From: Spartobacteria bacterium UBA695
Lineage (GTDB): Bacteria; Verrucomicrobiota; Verrucomicrobiia; Chthoniobacterales; Chthoniobacteraceae
DNA: 64,000 nucleotides
Direction of reading: 5' to 3'
Assembly (NCBI GenBank): GCA_002298145.1
Contig: DBMP01000015.1
Location: 1-64,000, forward strand
Shown: positions 9,412 through 18,479 of the stretch, in pieces
Position numbering within the stretch: position 1 is the first letter of the stretch
Layout of the letters: every line of letters begins with the position of its first letter
Made by a program: the position numbers and the translations under genes
Notes under the pieces: model-generated
Told to the model about the DNA's origin: nothing
The model's database searches: none
Seen by the model: only the letters and a program-made list of their open reading frames with translations

Positions 9412-10074
9412 TTACAGGACGGTGGCTTGTTTGCCTGGCGCCAGGGGAAGGACTTCAACTGTGCCGCGCGGTACGGCAAAGCGGGCTCGGTCCGTCATAT
9501 TGCTTGCCGGAGGTTGATTCCGCTGGGATAGAACCCAACCGTACAGAGGGATGGTTGAGCCGGACTCAGGGAGCGGCGTCTCGATGGTGATGTAGAGAAG
9601 CTTTCCATCGTATACAGCTTGGGCGACGGTGTTCCCCGGGGTTAACGCGGGGTTGTATCGATTAACAAATGTATTCGTGCCGGAAACGATGGTCAAAAGG
9701 TCAACTCCTTTTGCCGTTTCATCTTTACGGCCGGTTTCTGCGTTGTTGTCAGTGTCCAGATATAAGAGATTGGAGGCCGCCGGTTCGCCTTTAAAGGGAA
9801 TCTGGTCAAACTCCAACCGCACCAGCAGGCGATTACCTCCCACGTGTTTGACTTCCAGCTTCCGTACGATTGACGGCTTGGTTTCGGCTTGCTCCTCGGT
9901 CTGAACCGGCGCCTTGTTGGTGAAAACTGGGGTAAAGTTTTCAAGGATCGCAGGAGTGTTGGGCAGGTCTAGCGCTTTGAGGATTTTTTCCGGCTCCGCT
10001 CCGTTTGCGGTGAAAAGGGAGCTAAACGCGAGGGCTGCACAGGCGATGTGGCGATAGTATGGAGGGATTTTCAT
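9412..10074 (-). CDS. Secreted stand-alone module homologous to the N terminus of the RG lyase
   Basis: A 220-residue protein with a signal peptide (about 1-25, ending NGA). Its body (about 65-200) matches the N-terminal domain of the rhamnogalacturonan lyase at 14567-18466 almost colinearly: HVGGNRLL, then F-D-Q-(I/V)-P, then LYLD-DNNAETGR, then KG-DL, and a W-(V/I)-LSQR segment. The acidic D-x-D-x-x-AETGR piece looks like a metal-binding or carbohydrate-binding loop, but I cannot name a family. It is the first gene of the minus-strand operon. A likely job is substrate binding at the surface or in the periplasm; this is inference. Confidence 0.7.
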   Translation of the reverse strand: MKIPPYYRHIACAALAFSSLFTANGAEPEKILKALDLPNTPAILENFTPVFTNKAPVQTEEQAETKPSIVRKLEVKHVGGNRLLVRLEFDQIPFKGEPAASNLLYLDTDNNAETGRKDETAKGVDLLTIVSGTNTFVNRYNPALTPGNTVAQAVYDGKLLYITIETPLPESGSTIPLYGWVLSQRNQPPASNMTDRARFAVPRGTVEVLPLAPGKQATVL

Positions 10075-10089
10075 AGGATTGAAACGTAG

Positions 10090-10103
10090 CGTTATAACTA
10101 ACG
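10090..10103. promoter_or_regulatory. Inverted repeat, candidate LacI operator
   Basis: The sequence CGTTATAACTAACG has 5-base arms (CGTTA and TAACG) around four bases. It lies 16 bases upstream of the first gene of the minus-strand operon and next to a LacI-family gene, so it is a plausible operator. I did not find a second clear copy before the divergent PEP-CTERM gene, so the assignment is weak. Confidence 0.3.
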
Positions 10104-10177
10104 ATACATGACCGATATTTCAACACATTTTTCGCAAAAAAGTTTTACCAGGATGAGCCATCTCAAGCTTTCGAGAC

Positions 10178-10212
10178 AAAAAAGAAGCCCGTCCATGTGG
10201 GAACGGGCTTCT
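10178..10212 (-). terminator. Rho-independent terminator of the LacI gene
   Basis: A perfect 10-base stem, AGAAGCCCGT at 10183-10192 with ACGGGCTTCT at 10203-10212, is followed on the minus strand by a run of six T. It lies 23 bases after the LacI stop and separates that gene from the operon starting at 10074. Confidence 0.85.
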
Positions 10213-10234
10213 GTAAAACTGCTTGGCGATGGGT

Positions 10235-11227
10235 TTAGCGAGGCATTGGGCGGCTGGTTGATTTACGCATAATAATTTTGCCCGGGACCACAAGTCTGAA
10301 CCGTCTTTCCAGTAATTCAGGGGCGTGGACAGCAATGTTGACCGCCATGTTTCCAAGCTGTGCCCAGTCCGGCGAGTAGGTGGTCAATTGCGCCTCGTCG
10401 GAGACGTCCAGATTGTCGAATCCAGTAATGCTGATATCCAAGGGAACTTTGATCCCGGCTTGCGCCAAGGCTTCCTTTAAGGCGATGGCATCGGAATCGC
10501 AGGCGCACACGAGAGCAGTCCATTTTCGGATCTCCGGGATGGCGCTGATGAGTTCTTTATCGGATTTGAAAAACATTATTTTGGGGTCGAGGCAGCTTTG
10601 CTCCATAGCCAAAATGTAGCCTTCAGAACGGGCACGGAATAACTCGGTAAAAGAGCTTTCGTCCTTGCCAACAAACAGAATGTCACGATGCCCCATGGCA
10701 ATTAAATGCTGGGTGGTGAGACGAGCCCCCTCCTGGTTGTCCGCGGTGATGGAGGGGAGTTCCGCGCCAGCGGTAAAGCTACTGATCGCTAGGGTTGGGA
10801 TGTCCCGGTAGAGCTGCGAATCTTCCACCGTGTAGCGACCCATAAGGAATACAGCATCCACGGTTTTATTTCTGATCGCCACGGGGACGTCGCCTGATTT
10901 GGGGAACTGGAGCACCATTTCCACTTGCTGCTTTTGACATTGCTCCTCAATGGCGAAGAAAAGCTGACGGCGCACCCCCGACTCAAACCCATTACTGGAT
11001 TCGGAATCTTCGTAGAGGAACAGACCGACGCGTTTGATGGCGGCCTTTTCTGTTTGCTGCGGAATCTTGTCATAGCCGAGGTCAATGGCCCGAGAGACGA
11101 TACGGCTTTTGGTTTCCTCGGAGAGATCGGGGTGATTCCTGAGGGCACGGGAGACGGTCATCACGGAAACCCCGAGGTCTTCGGCGATGGCTTTTTGGGT
11201 TGCCTTGCTGGAGCGGCGTAACTTCAT
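10235..11227 (-). CDS. LacI-family transcriptional regulator
   Basis: A 330-residue repressor. Residues 1-60 form the LacI helix-turn-helix with hinge helix (QKAIAEDLGVSVMTVSRALR), followed by a periplasmic-binding-protein-like sugar sensor with the usual (L/I)SITGFDNLD block near the C terminus. The start is set at the ATG at 11227 (MKLRRSSKAT); a GTG at 11242 would add five residues. It sits between two divergent units, the acetylesterase/cassette operon on its own strand and the PEP-CTERM/RG lyase/symporter unit on the other, and probably controls one or both in response to a rhamnogalacturonan-derived sugar. Its own terminator follows. Confidence 0.88.
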   Translation of the reverse strand: MKLRRSSKATQKAIAEDLGVSVMTVSRALRNHPDLSEETKSRIVSRAIDLGYDKIPQQTEKAAIKRVGLFLYEDSESSNGFESGVRRQLFFAIEEQCQKQQVEMVLQFPKSGDVPVAIRNKTVDAVFLMGRYTVEDSQLYRDIPTLAISSFTAGAELPSITADNQEGARLTTQHLIAMGHRDILFVGKDESSFTELFRARSEGYILAMEQSCLDPKIMFFKSDKELISAIPEIRKWTALVCACDSDAIALKEALAQAGIKVPLDISITGFDNLDVSDEAQLTTYSPDWAQLGNMAVNIAVHAPELLERRFRLVVPGKIIMRKSTSRPMPR

Positions 11228-11281
11228 TGGATCAATTAACACTACTTTTTAAGTTTTTAACACACAAATTAACGAAATTTC

Positions 11282-11310
11282 TTGACGATTTGGAGTCGAA
11301 TCTGGGATTT
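11282..11310 (+). promoter_or_regulatory. Possible sigma-70-type promoter of the PEP-CTERM gene
   Basis: TTGACG at 11282-11287 is a good -35 element. The -10 position 17 bases later holds only GGATTT, a poor match. If real, transcription would begin near 11318, which favours the downstream start codon at 11363. Confidence 0.25.
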
Positions 11311-11362
11311 TAGCGCTATGAACTCGCCCCTGAAACCGAGTCAAAAATCAAATTCAATCCCC

Positions 11363-14300
11363 ATGAACTCTCAAAAAAACCCTGTTTTTGATGCAAAGTC
11401 TCTTCACGTCGCAGCTATTGCGGTTTCGTTATCGTTAATTTCTGCAATTCCCGCAAGTGCAATTTCTACAACCTGGACAGGCTCAACCAGCACGGATTTC
11501 CAAAACTCAGGCAACTGGGGTGGAACCGCTCCAACCGATGACCTGACCTCCTCGACGGCTGTATTTATCAACACCCCCACGACGAATCAGCCGACCCTAA
11601 CGGGGTCACGCTCCATTGCGGGGCTGGATTTCGAGTCCACTGGGTGGACGCTTGGGGGCTCCACCTATCAGCTGACGATTGGCTCTGGCGGCATCGTGAC
11701 GGGGGCGGCCACCGGAACCAATACGATTACCGCCAATCTCGGCCTGGGTGCAGCCCAAACCTGGAGCACCCGCAATAACGCGCTGGTGGTGAACGGAGCG
11801 GTAAGCGGAACCGGAGCCTTGACCATCGGAGGAACTGGATCGGTGACCTTCAGCGGCGCCAACACCTTCAGCGGAGGGGCGACAATTACATCGGGTACGG
11901 TGTTTACCAATAATACCACCGCCTTGGGTTCAGGGGCTGTTTCCGTTGCGGCAACCAGCGGGACAGCGTTCCTCCAGTTGAGCAAGAACCTGACGGTGTC
12001 CAACGGATTGACCGTCGGAGGGACGACAGGCGCTACGGGCATTGTGGACACCTGGGTTTATATGCTCACGGCAGGCACCACCACCCTCAATTCCGGGGGC
12101 GTCCTGCAATTATCAGGGACTGGCTATAATACCTCCGTTAATGGGAAGGTGGTCGTCAATAATGGCGGCACCATCAGATCATGGCTTGACAGCGCTTACT
12201 CGAACACAATTCAGGGCGACGTGACTTTGAATAGCGGCGCTGTTCTTACCACCAACTCCAATAGCACTTATACCTTCGGTTATAGCGGGCGTATCGCGAT
12301 TGCGGGCAACCTAGTCGCAAATGCGGGTAGCACCATCGCTGATAACCCGATTGGCTTCATCTCCGTGGGCGGAACGAGTGTGGTGATTAATTCCGGTGTG
12401 ACATGGGTCGGCTCGACTTCCGGCGCGTCGAATTCATTTGGGACGGCAACGCTGGTTCTGAGTCGCGGGAATGGGACCACCACGCTCTCATCCGCATCGG
12501 TCTTGGATCAGGTCTGGGTTCGCGACCAGGATAAGAACGCTGTAGGTACCAATTACACGGCGGTTATTTCGTCCAGTCTTTCCGGCCAGAACATCGGCCA
12601 GATTATGGCCAGCAATGTCGACGGTACCAACGCGGCTCCAGGCTCGGCCGCGGTTTTGACCGTTCGAATGGGGAGCAACCTGAGCGTAATTAATGGAAAA
12701 GGGATCTTGAGTTCGAGTGCGGCTGCTTCCACCAAACCGGTGACGTTCGATTTGAACGGTTACGTCTACGATGCCAGTGCTGCGGCCGGCTCAGGGATAT
12801 GGGCGCCCAATCAAGTCGGTACTCAAGCCACCAACTCATGGACCGTGGCCTCCAGCAGTGGAACGGGAACATTCCGCGCCGGATCTTTTGATCTGAGCGG
12901 CAGCAACACCGATGTCACCATTGGATCCAATGTCATATTGGACGCGGTATTGGCGGGTGGCACCACTGATCTTGGACTGAAGGCAGGCGGCTCCGGAACC
13001 GCTGCGATTGATGCCACTTCAACCTTCTCCTTTGCAGTTGCTGGCAGCCATACTTTACGTGTCTCTGGCACTTATGCCAACGGCTCGGTCCGGCCTATCG
13101 GAAATCTGCTGGTGGGCAGCGGATCAAGCGCGTCGACGCTGATCCTGGGGTCGGCTGTCACCACTGGCAGCGGCAGCACCGTCACAGTGAACAAAAATAG
13201 CACATTGGCCCTTGGAGCCAATAACCTGAACACCAACGGCACGCTATTCCTTGACGGCGGCGCGGTGACGGCAAGCACCGGTTTCCTCAACGCTGGCGGA
13301 GATATCACGGTATCGGGCACGAACAATTCGTCCATCGGTTCTGCCGTTGCCCTGGGCAGCGCCACCAACCGAAACGTCACGGTCAGCAACACCTCAACTT
13401 CGCTAACAATTTCCGGCGGAATCAGTGGAAACGGAGCCCAACTCACGAAACTGGGGGTTGGGTCGCTGATCCTCTCCGGCAGCAATACCTATAGTGGGGC
13501 GACTACCGTCAGAGCCGGAAATCTGGATATCGAGGGCCGCCTGGTCAATAGTGCGGTCACCGTGAATAGCGGAGCCAAACTTTCAGGCATTGGCGTGATT
13601 GATTCCACGGTGACCAACTCGGGAACCATTAGTGGAAACCTTACGCTTAACAACGACGTGACGATCAATGCGGGAGCCACGGCAGCGGCTGGCGCCTTCA
13701 ATGGCAACATTGTCAACAACGGCACCATTACCAGTGCCGTCAATGTCCAGTCTACCAGGACACTGAGCGGCACTGGCTCCGTGACCGGAGCGGTGACGGT
13801 CAAATCTGGCGGCACGACCAGCGCAGGCAACGGCAATAGCACGGGCAAGCTAACCCTGGACCTCTCCTACGATTCGGGGGCAACGGCCAACTTCAACGTT
13901 TCGACCACCTCCGGCGGGAACAGCCCGGTTGCGACGAAATCCAGCCTGGCTTACTCGCAGATTGTCGTCTCGGGATCGGTCGGCGTGGACAGCTTGCAGA
14001 TCGGCTCGGCGAGCCAGACGCTGACCAATGGCGCAAGCAACTCCGGGGTGACATTAGCACTTTCCATGTCGGCGGCGGACTTCGCCACGCTGGTGGCCAA
14101 TGCGACCAACAGCTATCTCGGCGGCGGCGCCAATAGCACGGAGGCCAACTACTTTGTCTTTGACCTTGCCGACGGGCTCACCTCTTCCGGTCGTTTCGAG
14201 ACACTGACACTTGATATCGGAGGAACAAAGTATTCCAGCACGATCTACTATTCGGGTGCCAATGATCGCTTCAACGGAGTTGCAAACCTCGGTGATGTGA

Positions 14301-14482
14301 TCGTGAACGGGCAGGAATTCGCAATCAGCTACACCGGCGATGTGGCCTTGAATTCGACGATCGGTGGCAACGATATTGTGCTGACTGCGGTACCTGAACC
14401 CTCCGTCTGGGGGATCGTGCTTGCAGGAATGGGGACCTTGTTGGGGGTCAAACGGCTGGGCCGCCAGAAACGCCTGCAATAA
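11363..14482 (+). CDS. PEP-CTERM surface protein with autotransporter-associated beta-strand repeats (1)
   Basis: A 1039-residue exported protein. A signal peptide ends around ASAIS, followed by a Thr/Ser/Gly/Asn-rich beta-helix-like body with repeated strands of the form LTKLGVGSLILSGSNTYSG and TVNSG (autotransporter-associated repeat type). The last 30 residues are a classic PEP-CTERM sorting tag: VPEPS, a hydrophobic helix, then basic residues. The family is sorted by an exosortase not seen here. ATGs at 11282 and 11318 are also in frame; 11363 gives the most normal signal peptide. It shares its last third with the protein at 25043-28390. Divergent from the LacI gene and upstream of the RG lyase, it may hold substrate or enzymes at the surface (inference). 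Confidence 0.83.
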   Translation: MNSQKNPVFDAKSLHVAAIAVSLSLISAIPASAISTTWTGSTSTDFQNSGNWGGTAPTDDLTSSTAVFINTPTTNQPTLTGSRSIAGLDFESTGWTLGGSTYQLTIGSGGIVTGAATGTNTITANLGLGAAQTWSTRNNALVVNGAVSGTGALTIGGTGSVTFSGANTFSGGATITSGTVFTNNTTALGSGAVSVAATSGTAFLQLSKNLTVSNGLTVGGTTGATGIVDTWVYMLTAGTTTLNSGGVLQLSGTGYNTSVNGKVVVNNGGTIRSWLDSAYSNTIQGDVTLNSGAVLTTNSNSTYTFGYSGRIAIAGNLVANAGSTIADNPIGFISVGGTSVVINSGVTWVGSTSGASNSFGTATLVLSRGNGTTTLSSASVLDQVWVRDQDKNAVGTNYTAVISSSLSGQNIGQIMASNVDGTNAAPGSAAVLTVRMGSNLSVINGKGILSSSAAASTKPVTFDLNGYVYDASAAAGSGIWAPNQVGTQATNSWTVASSSGTGTFRAGSFDLSGSNTDVTIGSNVILDAVLAGGTTDLGLKAGGSGTAAIDATSTFSFAVAGSHTLRVSGTYANGSVRPIGNLLVGSGSSASTLILGSAVTTGSGSTVTVNKNSTLALGANNLNTNGTLFLDGGAVTASTGFLNAGGDITVSGTNNSSIGSAVALGSATNRNVTVSNTSTSLTISGGISGNGAQLTKLGVGSLILSGSNTYSGATTVRAGNLDIEGRLVNSAVTVNSGAKLSGIGVIDSTVTNSGTISGNLTLNNDVTINAGATAAAGAFNGNIVNNGTITSAVNVQSTRTLSGTGSVTGAVTVKSGGTTSAGNGNSTGKLTLDLSYDSGATANFNVSTTSGGNSPVATKSSLAYSQIVVSGSVGVDSLQIGSASQTLTNGASNSGVTLALSMSAADFATLVANATNSYLGGGANSTEANYFVFDLADGLTSSGRFETLTLDIGGTKYSSTIYYSGANDRFNGVANLGDVIVNGQEFAISYTGDVALNSTIGGNDIVLTAVPEPSVWGIVLAGMGTLLGVKRLGRQKRLQ

Positions 14483-14501
14483 AAAAAAATTCAATTAAAG
14501 A

Positions 14502-14545
14502 GGGTACGGCGTGAAACTGGGGTGTTTACGCCGTATCCTTTTTTT
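14502..14545 (+). terminator. Rho-independent terminator between PEP-CTERM gene and RG lyase gene
   Basis: Stem GGGTACGGCGT (14502-14512) pairs with ACGCCGTATCC (14528-14538) with one G-U pair and is followed by seven T. The lyase start codon is only 21 bases beyond the T run, so the hairpin may let part of the transcripts read through into the lyase and symporter genes. Confidence 0.8.
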
Positions 14546-14566
14546 CTTCAAAAAATTCTGTATCGT

Positions 14567-17500
14567 ATGCGCATTCCCTCCTGCCTTTGGCCTGCTTTCT
14601 TGGCTTCGTCTATTCTGCTTCACTCAGCTACCGCAGTCCCCACTGCAAAGACGCTCCATCAACTGTGCCTGCCTGATGACCAGGCCATCTTTGAAAAACT
14701 GCAGCCTGTTTTCAAATCCACCGGACGCGAACAAACGGCTTCTGAAGCGGAAAGCGGCGCGGCAGCGGTTCGGGAACTCAGCCTGGAGCATGTGGGCGGA
14801 AACCGGCTTCTGGCGCGGGTGACGTTCGACCAAGTCCCGCAGCAGGACGGGGCAAAATTCATCCTTTACCTCGATGCGGATGACAATGCGGAAACGGGGC
14901 GTTCTGACGCGACTCACAAGGGGGCCGATCTCATGGTTGCGATCGCGGGCAAGCAAGCGTCGGTGATTTGTCAGAACGATGGGTTCAGCAAAAATCCAAC
15001 GCCTCAAGCGATTGTGAGTTGGGCGGATCATGAACTGTGGATCGCGCTCGACATGGCATTACCAAAGAGCGACCGCTACCCCATGCGCGCATGGATCCTT
15101 TCTCAGCGGCGCAATGCCGCGTTGTCTACACCACAAAATGCTCACGTCGAGTTGCAGCCGGGGCAATTCAAAATTGATAAAGATTTCTCCGATGTGGGTT
15201 ATCGCTACAAAAACAATCTCGTAAAATACGAGGACCTCGACAACAAAGGATTGACGTATGCCGACGTGGTTCCCGCGGTCCCATCCTGGCGTCCCCGGCC
15301 AGTTCCGGTTCCTTCGTTCAACGTCCCGCCGAAATCGTCCATAGCAAAAAAACAGGGCGCCGTGGAAAGGCAACAAATTCGTGCTAATCTCCGGGAGGAA
15401 GCGGGGATTGCTCGTTCCAGCGCTCAAATTCAATTTGGCGTACCGTTCCCGGAGAAAGCTATTTTTGATGCGCAGCATATCCGTGTGCTCGACGCCCAGT
15501 CACAGGAAATTCCGTCACAAATTACTCCCACGGTGCGGTGGCCCGACGACAGCCTAAAATGGGTATTGATCCAGGTCCAGAAACCGATGGAAGCCAAGGC
15601 GGACTCCGACTTGATTGTGGAATTCGGCTCGAAAATCAAAGCTTCATCTCCTCAGCACAAACTCGACATCCAGCAAAAAGCGGGTGAGATCACCATCTGC
15701 ACCGGCCCTCTCAAGGCGGTGATCGATACCAAAAAATTCAACGGTTTGCGGGACGTTTCACTTCTTGATAACAGCGGTAAATTCAGACCCGTCGCGGCCT
15801 CTGCCCCTGAAGGAATCAGCCTGCGTGATGGAGATGGAAAACTATTCGACACGGCGGCGCTTCCGCCAGACCGTGTGCTGCTTGAAGAGAATGGCCCCAG
15901 AAAGGTCGTCGTGCGAGTCGAGGGCCATTACGGCAATGCGGAAGGGAAAACCTACATGCGTTTTGTCACTCGGCTGACGTTCTTGGTGGATTCTGCCGTG
16001 GTAACCGTTGCACATACCCACTTTGACAGCTATTTGGCCACTGAATTCACGGAGCTTTCCTCGTTGACTTTTCCGTTGCGCTTGAAGGGAGGAATCACTT
16101 CAGCGGAACTCATGAGCGGAGACCATCAGACGCTCATCAAGGGGTCCCGACTGGCCGTGTTCCAAAGCGATGAAAACCACGCCGAAACAGTCGTGGACAA
16201 CCAATCCCGGCAGGATGCCGGACGCTGCCCTGGTTCCATCGCTTTGCATGGCGCGTCGAGTTCGATCACTGCCACGGTGCATGATTTCTGGCAGCGATGG
16301 CCGAAGGGGATTTCCACCGATGCCACCGAAGTCCGCTTCGACCTTTTGCCTGCTCTTCCTTCAGCTCAGTACGGCACCGATCTTCCCTACCAATTGATGT
16401 TCCCGTTCGTGCAAGGGAAATACCGGATGAAGTGGGGAATGTCGTTCACCGAGCGCATCAGTCTTGATTTTTCTGGGAAATATTCCCCGGCGGAATTGGC
16501 AGCGGAAGCGAATCTACCCGTGGTTGCGGTGCTCCCCGCAGATTGGTATGCGACCAGCAAGGGACTGGGAGAAATGCCACGTCCGATGGGCGGACAATTT
16601 TCAAAATGGGACGACTTTGTTGATTCAGACTTCAAAGCTTCCGAAGCTTGCCGCGAAAGCGCTCGCGAATATGGCTTTCTCAATTACGGCGACTGGTTCG
16701 GAGAGCGCATCCGAAACTGGGGGAACAATGAGTATGACCGCGCCCACGGGCTTTTGCTACAATTCGCACGTACGGGCAACCGCGATTATTACCGAACGGC
16801 CATCGCGGCAACCCGGCACCAAGCGGACGTTGATATCGTCCATGACTATCCCGACCCCTACTATCTTGGCGCCAACCATCAGCATTCCATCGGCCACACC
16901 GGAACTTGGGAAGGCCCGGAACTTCCTAAACAGGCCACGTGGAGCCACAAGTATGACGATCATACCGACGCTCAAAACGGCCACACATGGTCGGCGGGAA
17001 TGTGCAATGCTTGGTTTATGTCAGGCGACGCGCGGGTGATGGATGGTGCGCTGGAGGAGGCCGAACATATCACGTGGTCCATGGCTCCGATTTTCAATCA
17101 CCTCGGTACACACGAGCGTTCGGCAGGATGGTCGTTACGGGCGATCATGCCGCTCTACCGGGCGACGTACGATCCCGCCTACCTTCAGGCCGCAAAAAAA
17201 ATTGCCGACGTTGCGGTCAAGGCAAAACATCCGAAGGATGCCCCCTTGCCATTGTGGACTCATGAGCTGCCTCTCGACCACTCCGGGTGGAAAAAGGGCA
17301 TTATGGGCAATAACTGTTTCATCATGGGGATCTTCTTGAGCGGCATGAAAGACTATGTCGAGGAGACCGGTGACGCCGCAGCTTCTGCCGCGCTGGATGA
17401 GGGCACTCAATGGCTAATCAAATCCTTCTCGCCTGAAACCCAGGCATGGCCCTACTCGGCATCCCCAGAAGGCAAGCAAATCTATGATCTGGACGGCGCG

Positions 17501-18466
17501 AAACTTTCGACGCTCAACCCGCTGATTATCGCGCCAGTCGCCTACTATGGGCTGACCCATGATGATTCCCACGCCATGGAGATCGTTAATGAAGCGATGC
17601 AGTCGCTCCTCTACTTCGGCGGCCCGAATGGAGACGGGAAGTCATTGGGGCAGATGATGTTCTTTACTAATGAAGCGCTGGCTTTGTTGCAAAGCTACTA
17701 CCTCAAGCACGACCCGGCCATCGGCAGCAAGCTGTTGGGAAATTCTCCCGCTGCGATTACGGAAGTTTTGTTTGCTAAAGCCCGGGACGCCAAGGCGCAG
17801 ACTGTCCGTGGGGGAGATCTCAAAGAATTCATGGTGCGCTTAACATCGCCCGAAGCTGATCTGGCCATCGTTCGCAAACCGGTGGGCGCGCTGCCCAAAC
17901 GGGCCGAGACTGCCAGCGTCAAAGTGAGCAATTCACGAGGGGAGGTCATCTTCAGTGAAACATGCAGCACGGATAAACCTGCGGAGTTTCATCTAAAACT
18001 CAGCGGCGGCAATGGCGAAATATTCAAAGTCGAAATCAACGATGATCTGCGCGGAGCCTGGAGTGTATCCAGTCCGAATGCGCAAAGCATGATGCATCTA
18101 CTTTCCGGCTTCAGGCTCGCCGGTGTACAATGTGCCCGCTACAGCTTTTTCGTTCCTCTTAACTCGGCTGCGTTCAGTTTTCAAGTTGCCGGCGTGCATG
18201 AAGGCGGATTTGGGGTCGCTGTTGTCAGCCCGGAGGACAAAGTAGTGGATTCCAAAATTGGAATAAATAAGGCTGGTTCGAAAGTCATGGAGAATACGGC
18301 CACGTCTGAAATGCTGGAAGTCCGCCCCCGCCCGGAAGACACCGGAAAGCCATGGCATGTCATTTTATGGGCAGTCGGTGACGAAGGGGTCGAATTGAAA
18401 GGCATTCCTCCGTATATTGCCCTATCGGAAGATCAGCTATTCACGCCTGCAGTTCTGAAACCATAG
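14567..18466 (+). CDS. Exo-rhamnogalacturonan lyase-like protein (PcRGLX/YetA type, PL26-like)
   Basis: A 1299-residue secreted protein; start at 14567 gives a normal signal peptide ending near ATA. Residues about 35-195 are a module shared with the stand-alone protein at 9412-10074 (HVGGNRLLARVTFDQVP, LYLDADDNAETGR). After a linker, from about 260, comes the PcRGLX/YetA-like N-terminal barrel (IQFGVPFPEKAIFD, then VRWPDDSLKWVL), then the large alpha/alpha-barrel and beta-sandwich domains (FLNYGDWFGERIRNWGNNEYD, YYLGANHQHSIGHTGTWEGP). The family cleaves unsaturated disaccharides from rhamnogalacturonan I. The symporter gene follows after 14 bases. The extra N-terminal module is not part of the family as I know it. 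Confidence 0.8.
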   Translation: MRIPSCLWPAFLASSILLHSATAVPTAKTLHQLCLPDDQAIFEKLQPVFKSTGREQTASEAESGAAAVRELSLEHVGGNRLLARVTFDQVPQQDGAKFILYLDADDNAETGRSDATHKGADLMVAIAGKQASVICQNDGFSKNPTPQAIVSWADHELWIALDMALPKSDRYPMRAWILSQRRNAALSTPQNAHVELQPGQFKIDKDFSDVGYRYKNNLVKYEDLDNKGLTYADVVPAVPSWRPRPVPVPSFNVPPKSSIAKKQGAVERQQIRANLREEAGIARSSAQIQFGVPFPEKAIFDAQHIRVLDAQSQEIPSQITPTVRWPDDSLKWVLIQVQKPMEAKADSDLIVEFGSKIKASSPQHKLDIQQKAGEITICTGPLKAVIDTKKFNGLRDVSLLDNSGKFRPVAASAPEGISLRDGDGKLFDTAALPPDRVLLEENGPRKVVVRVEGHYGNAEGKTYMRFVTRLTFLVDSAVVTVAHTHFDSYLATEFTELSSLTFPLRLKGGITSAELMSGDHQTLIKGSRLAVFQSDENHAETVVDNQSRQDAGRCPGSIALHGASSSITATVHDFWQRWPKGISTDATEVRFDLLPALPSAQYGTDLPYQLMFPFVQGKYRMKWGMSFTERISLDFSGKYSPAELAAEANLPVVAVLPADWYATSKGLGEMPRPMGGQFSKWDDFVDSDFKASEACRESAREYGFLNYGDWFGERIRNWGNNEYDRAHGLLLQFARTGNRDYYRTAIAATRHQADVDIVHDYPDPYYLGANHQHSIGHTGTWEGPELPKQATWSHKYDDHTDAQNGHTWSAGMCNAWFMSGDARVMDGALEEAEHITWSMAPIFNHLGTHERSAGWSLRAIMPLYRATYDPAYLQAAKKIADVAVKAKHPKDAPLPLWTHELPLDHSGWKKGIMGNNCFIMGIFLSGMKDYVEETGDAAASAALDEGTQWLIKSFSPETQAWPYSASPEGKQIYDLDGAKLSTLNPLIIAPVAYYGLTHDDSHAMEIVNEAMQSLLYFGGPNGDGKSLGQMMFFTNEALALLQSYYLKHDPAIGSKLLGNSPAAITEVLFAKARDAKAQTVRGGDLKEFMVRLTSPEADLAIVRKPVGALPKRAETASVKVSNSRGEVIFSETCSTDKPAEFHLKLSGGNGEIFKVEINDDLRGAWSVSSPNAQSMMHLLSGFRLAGVQCARYSFFVPLNSAAFSFQVAGVHEGGFGVAVVSPEDKVVDSKIGINKAGSKVMENTATSEMLEVRPRPEDTGKPWHVILWAVGDEGVELKGIPPYIALSEDQLFTPAVLKP

Positions 18467-18479
18467 CCTTGTCCCCCCA

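Noticed and set aside
11700..13900. CRISPR-like or tandem DNA repeats in the PEP-CTERM genes
   Set aside because: The repetitiveness is at protein level (Gly/Ser/Thr/Asn beta strands) with varied codons; there are no constant-length repeats with spacers.
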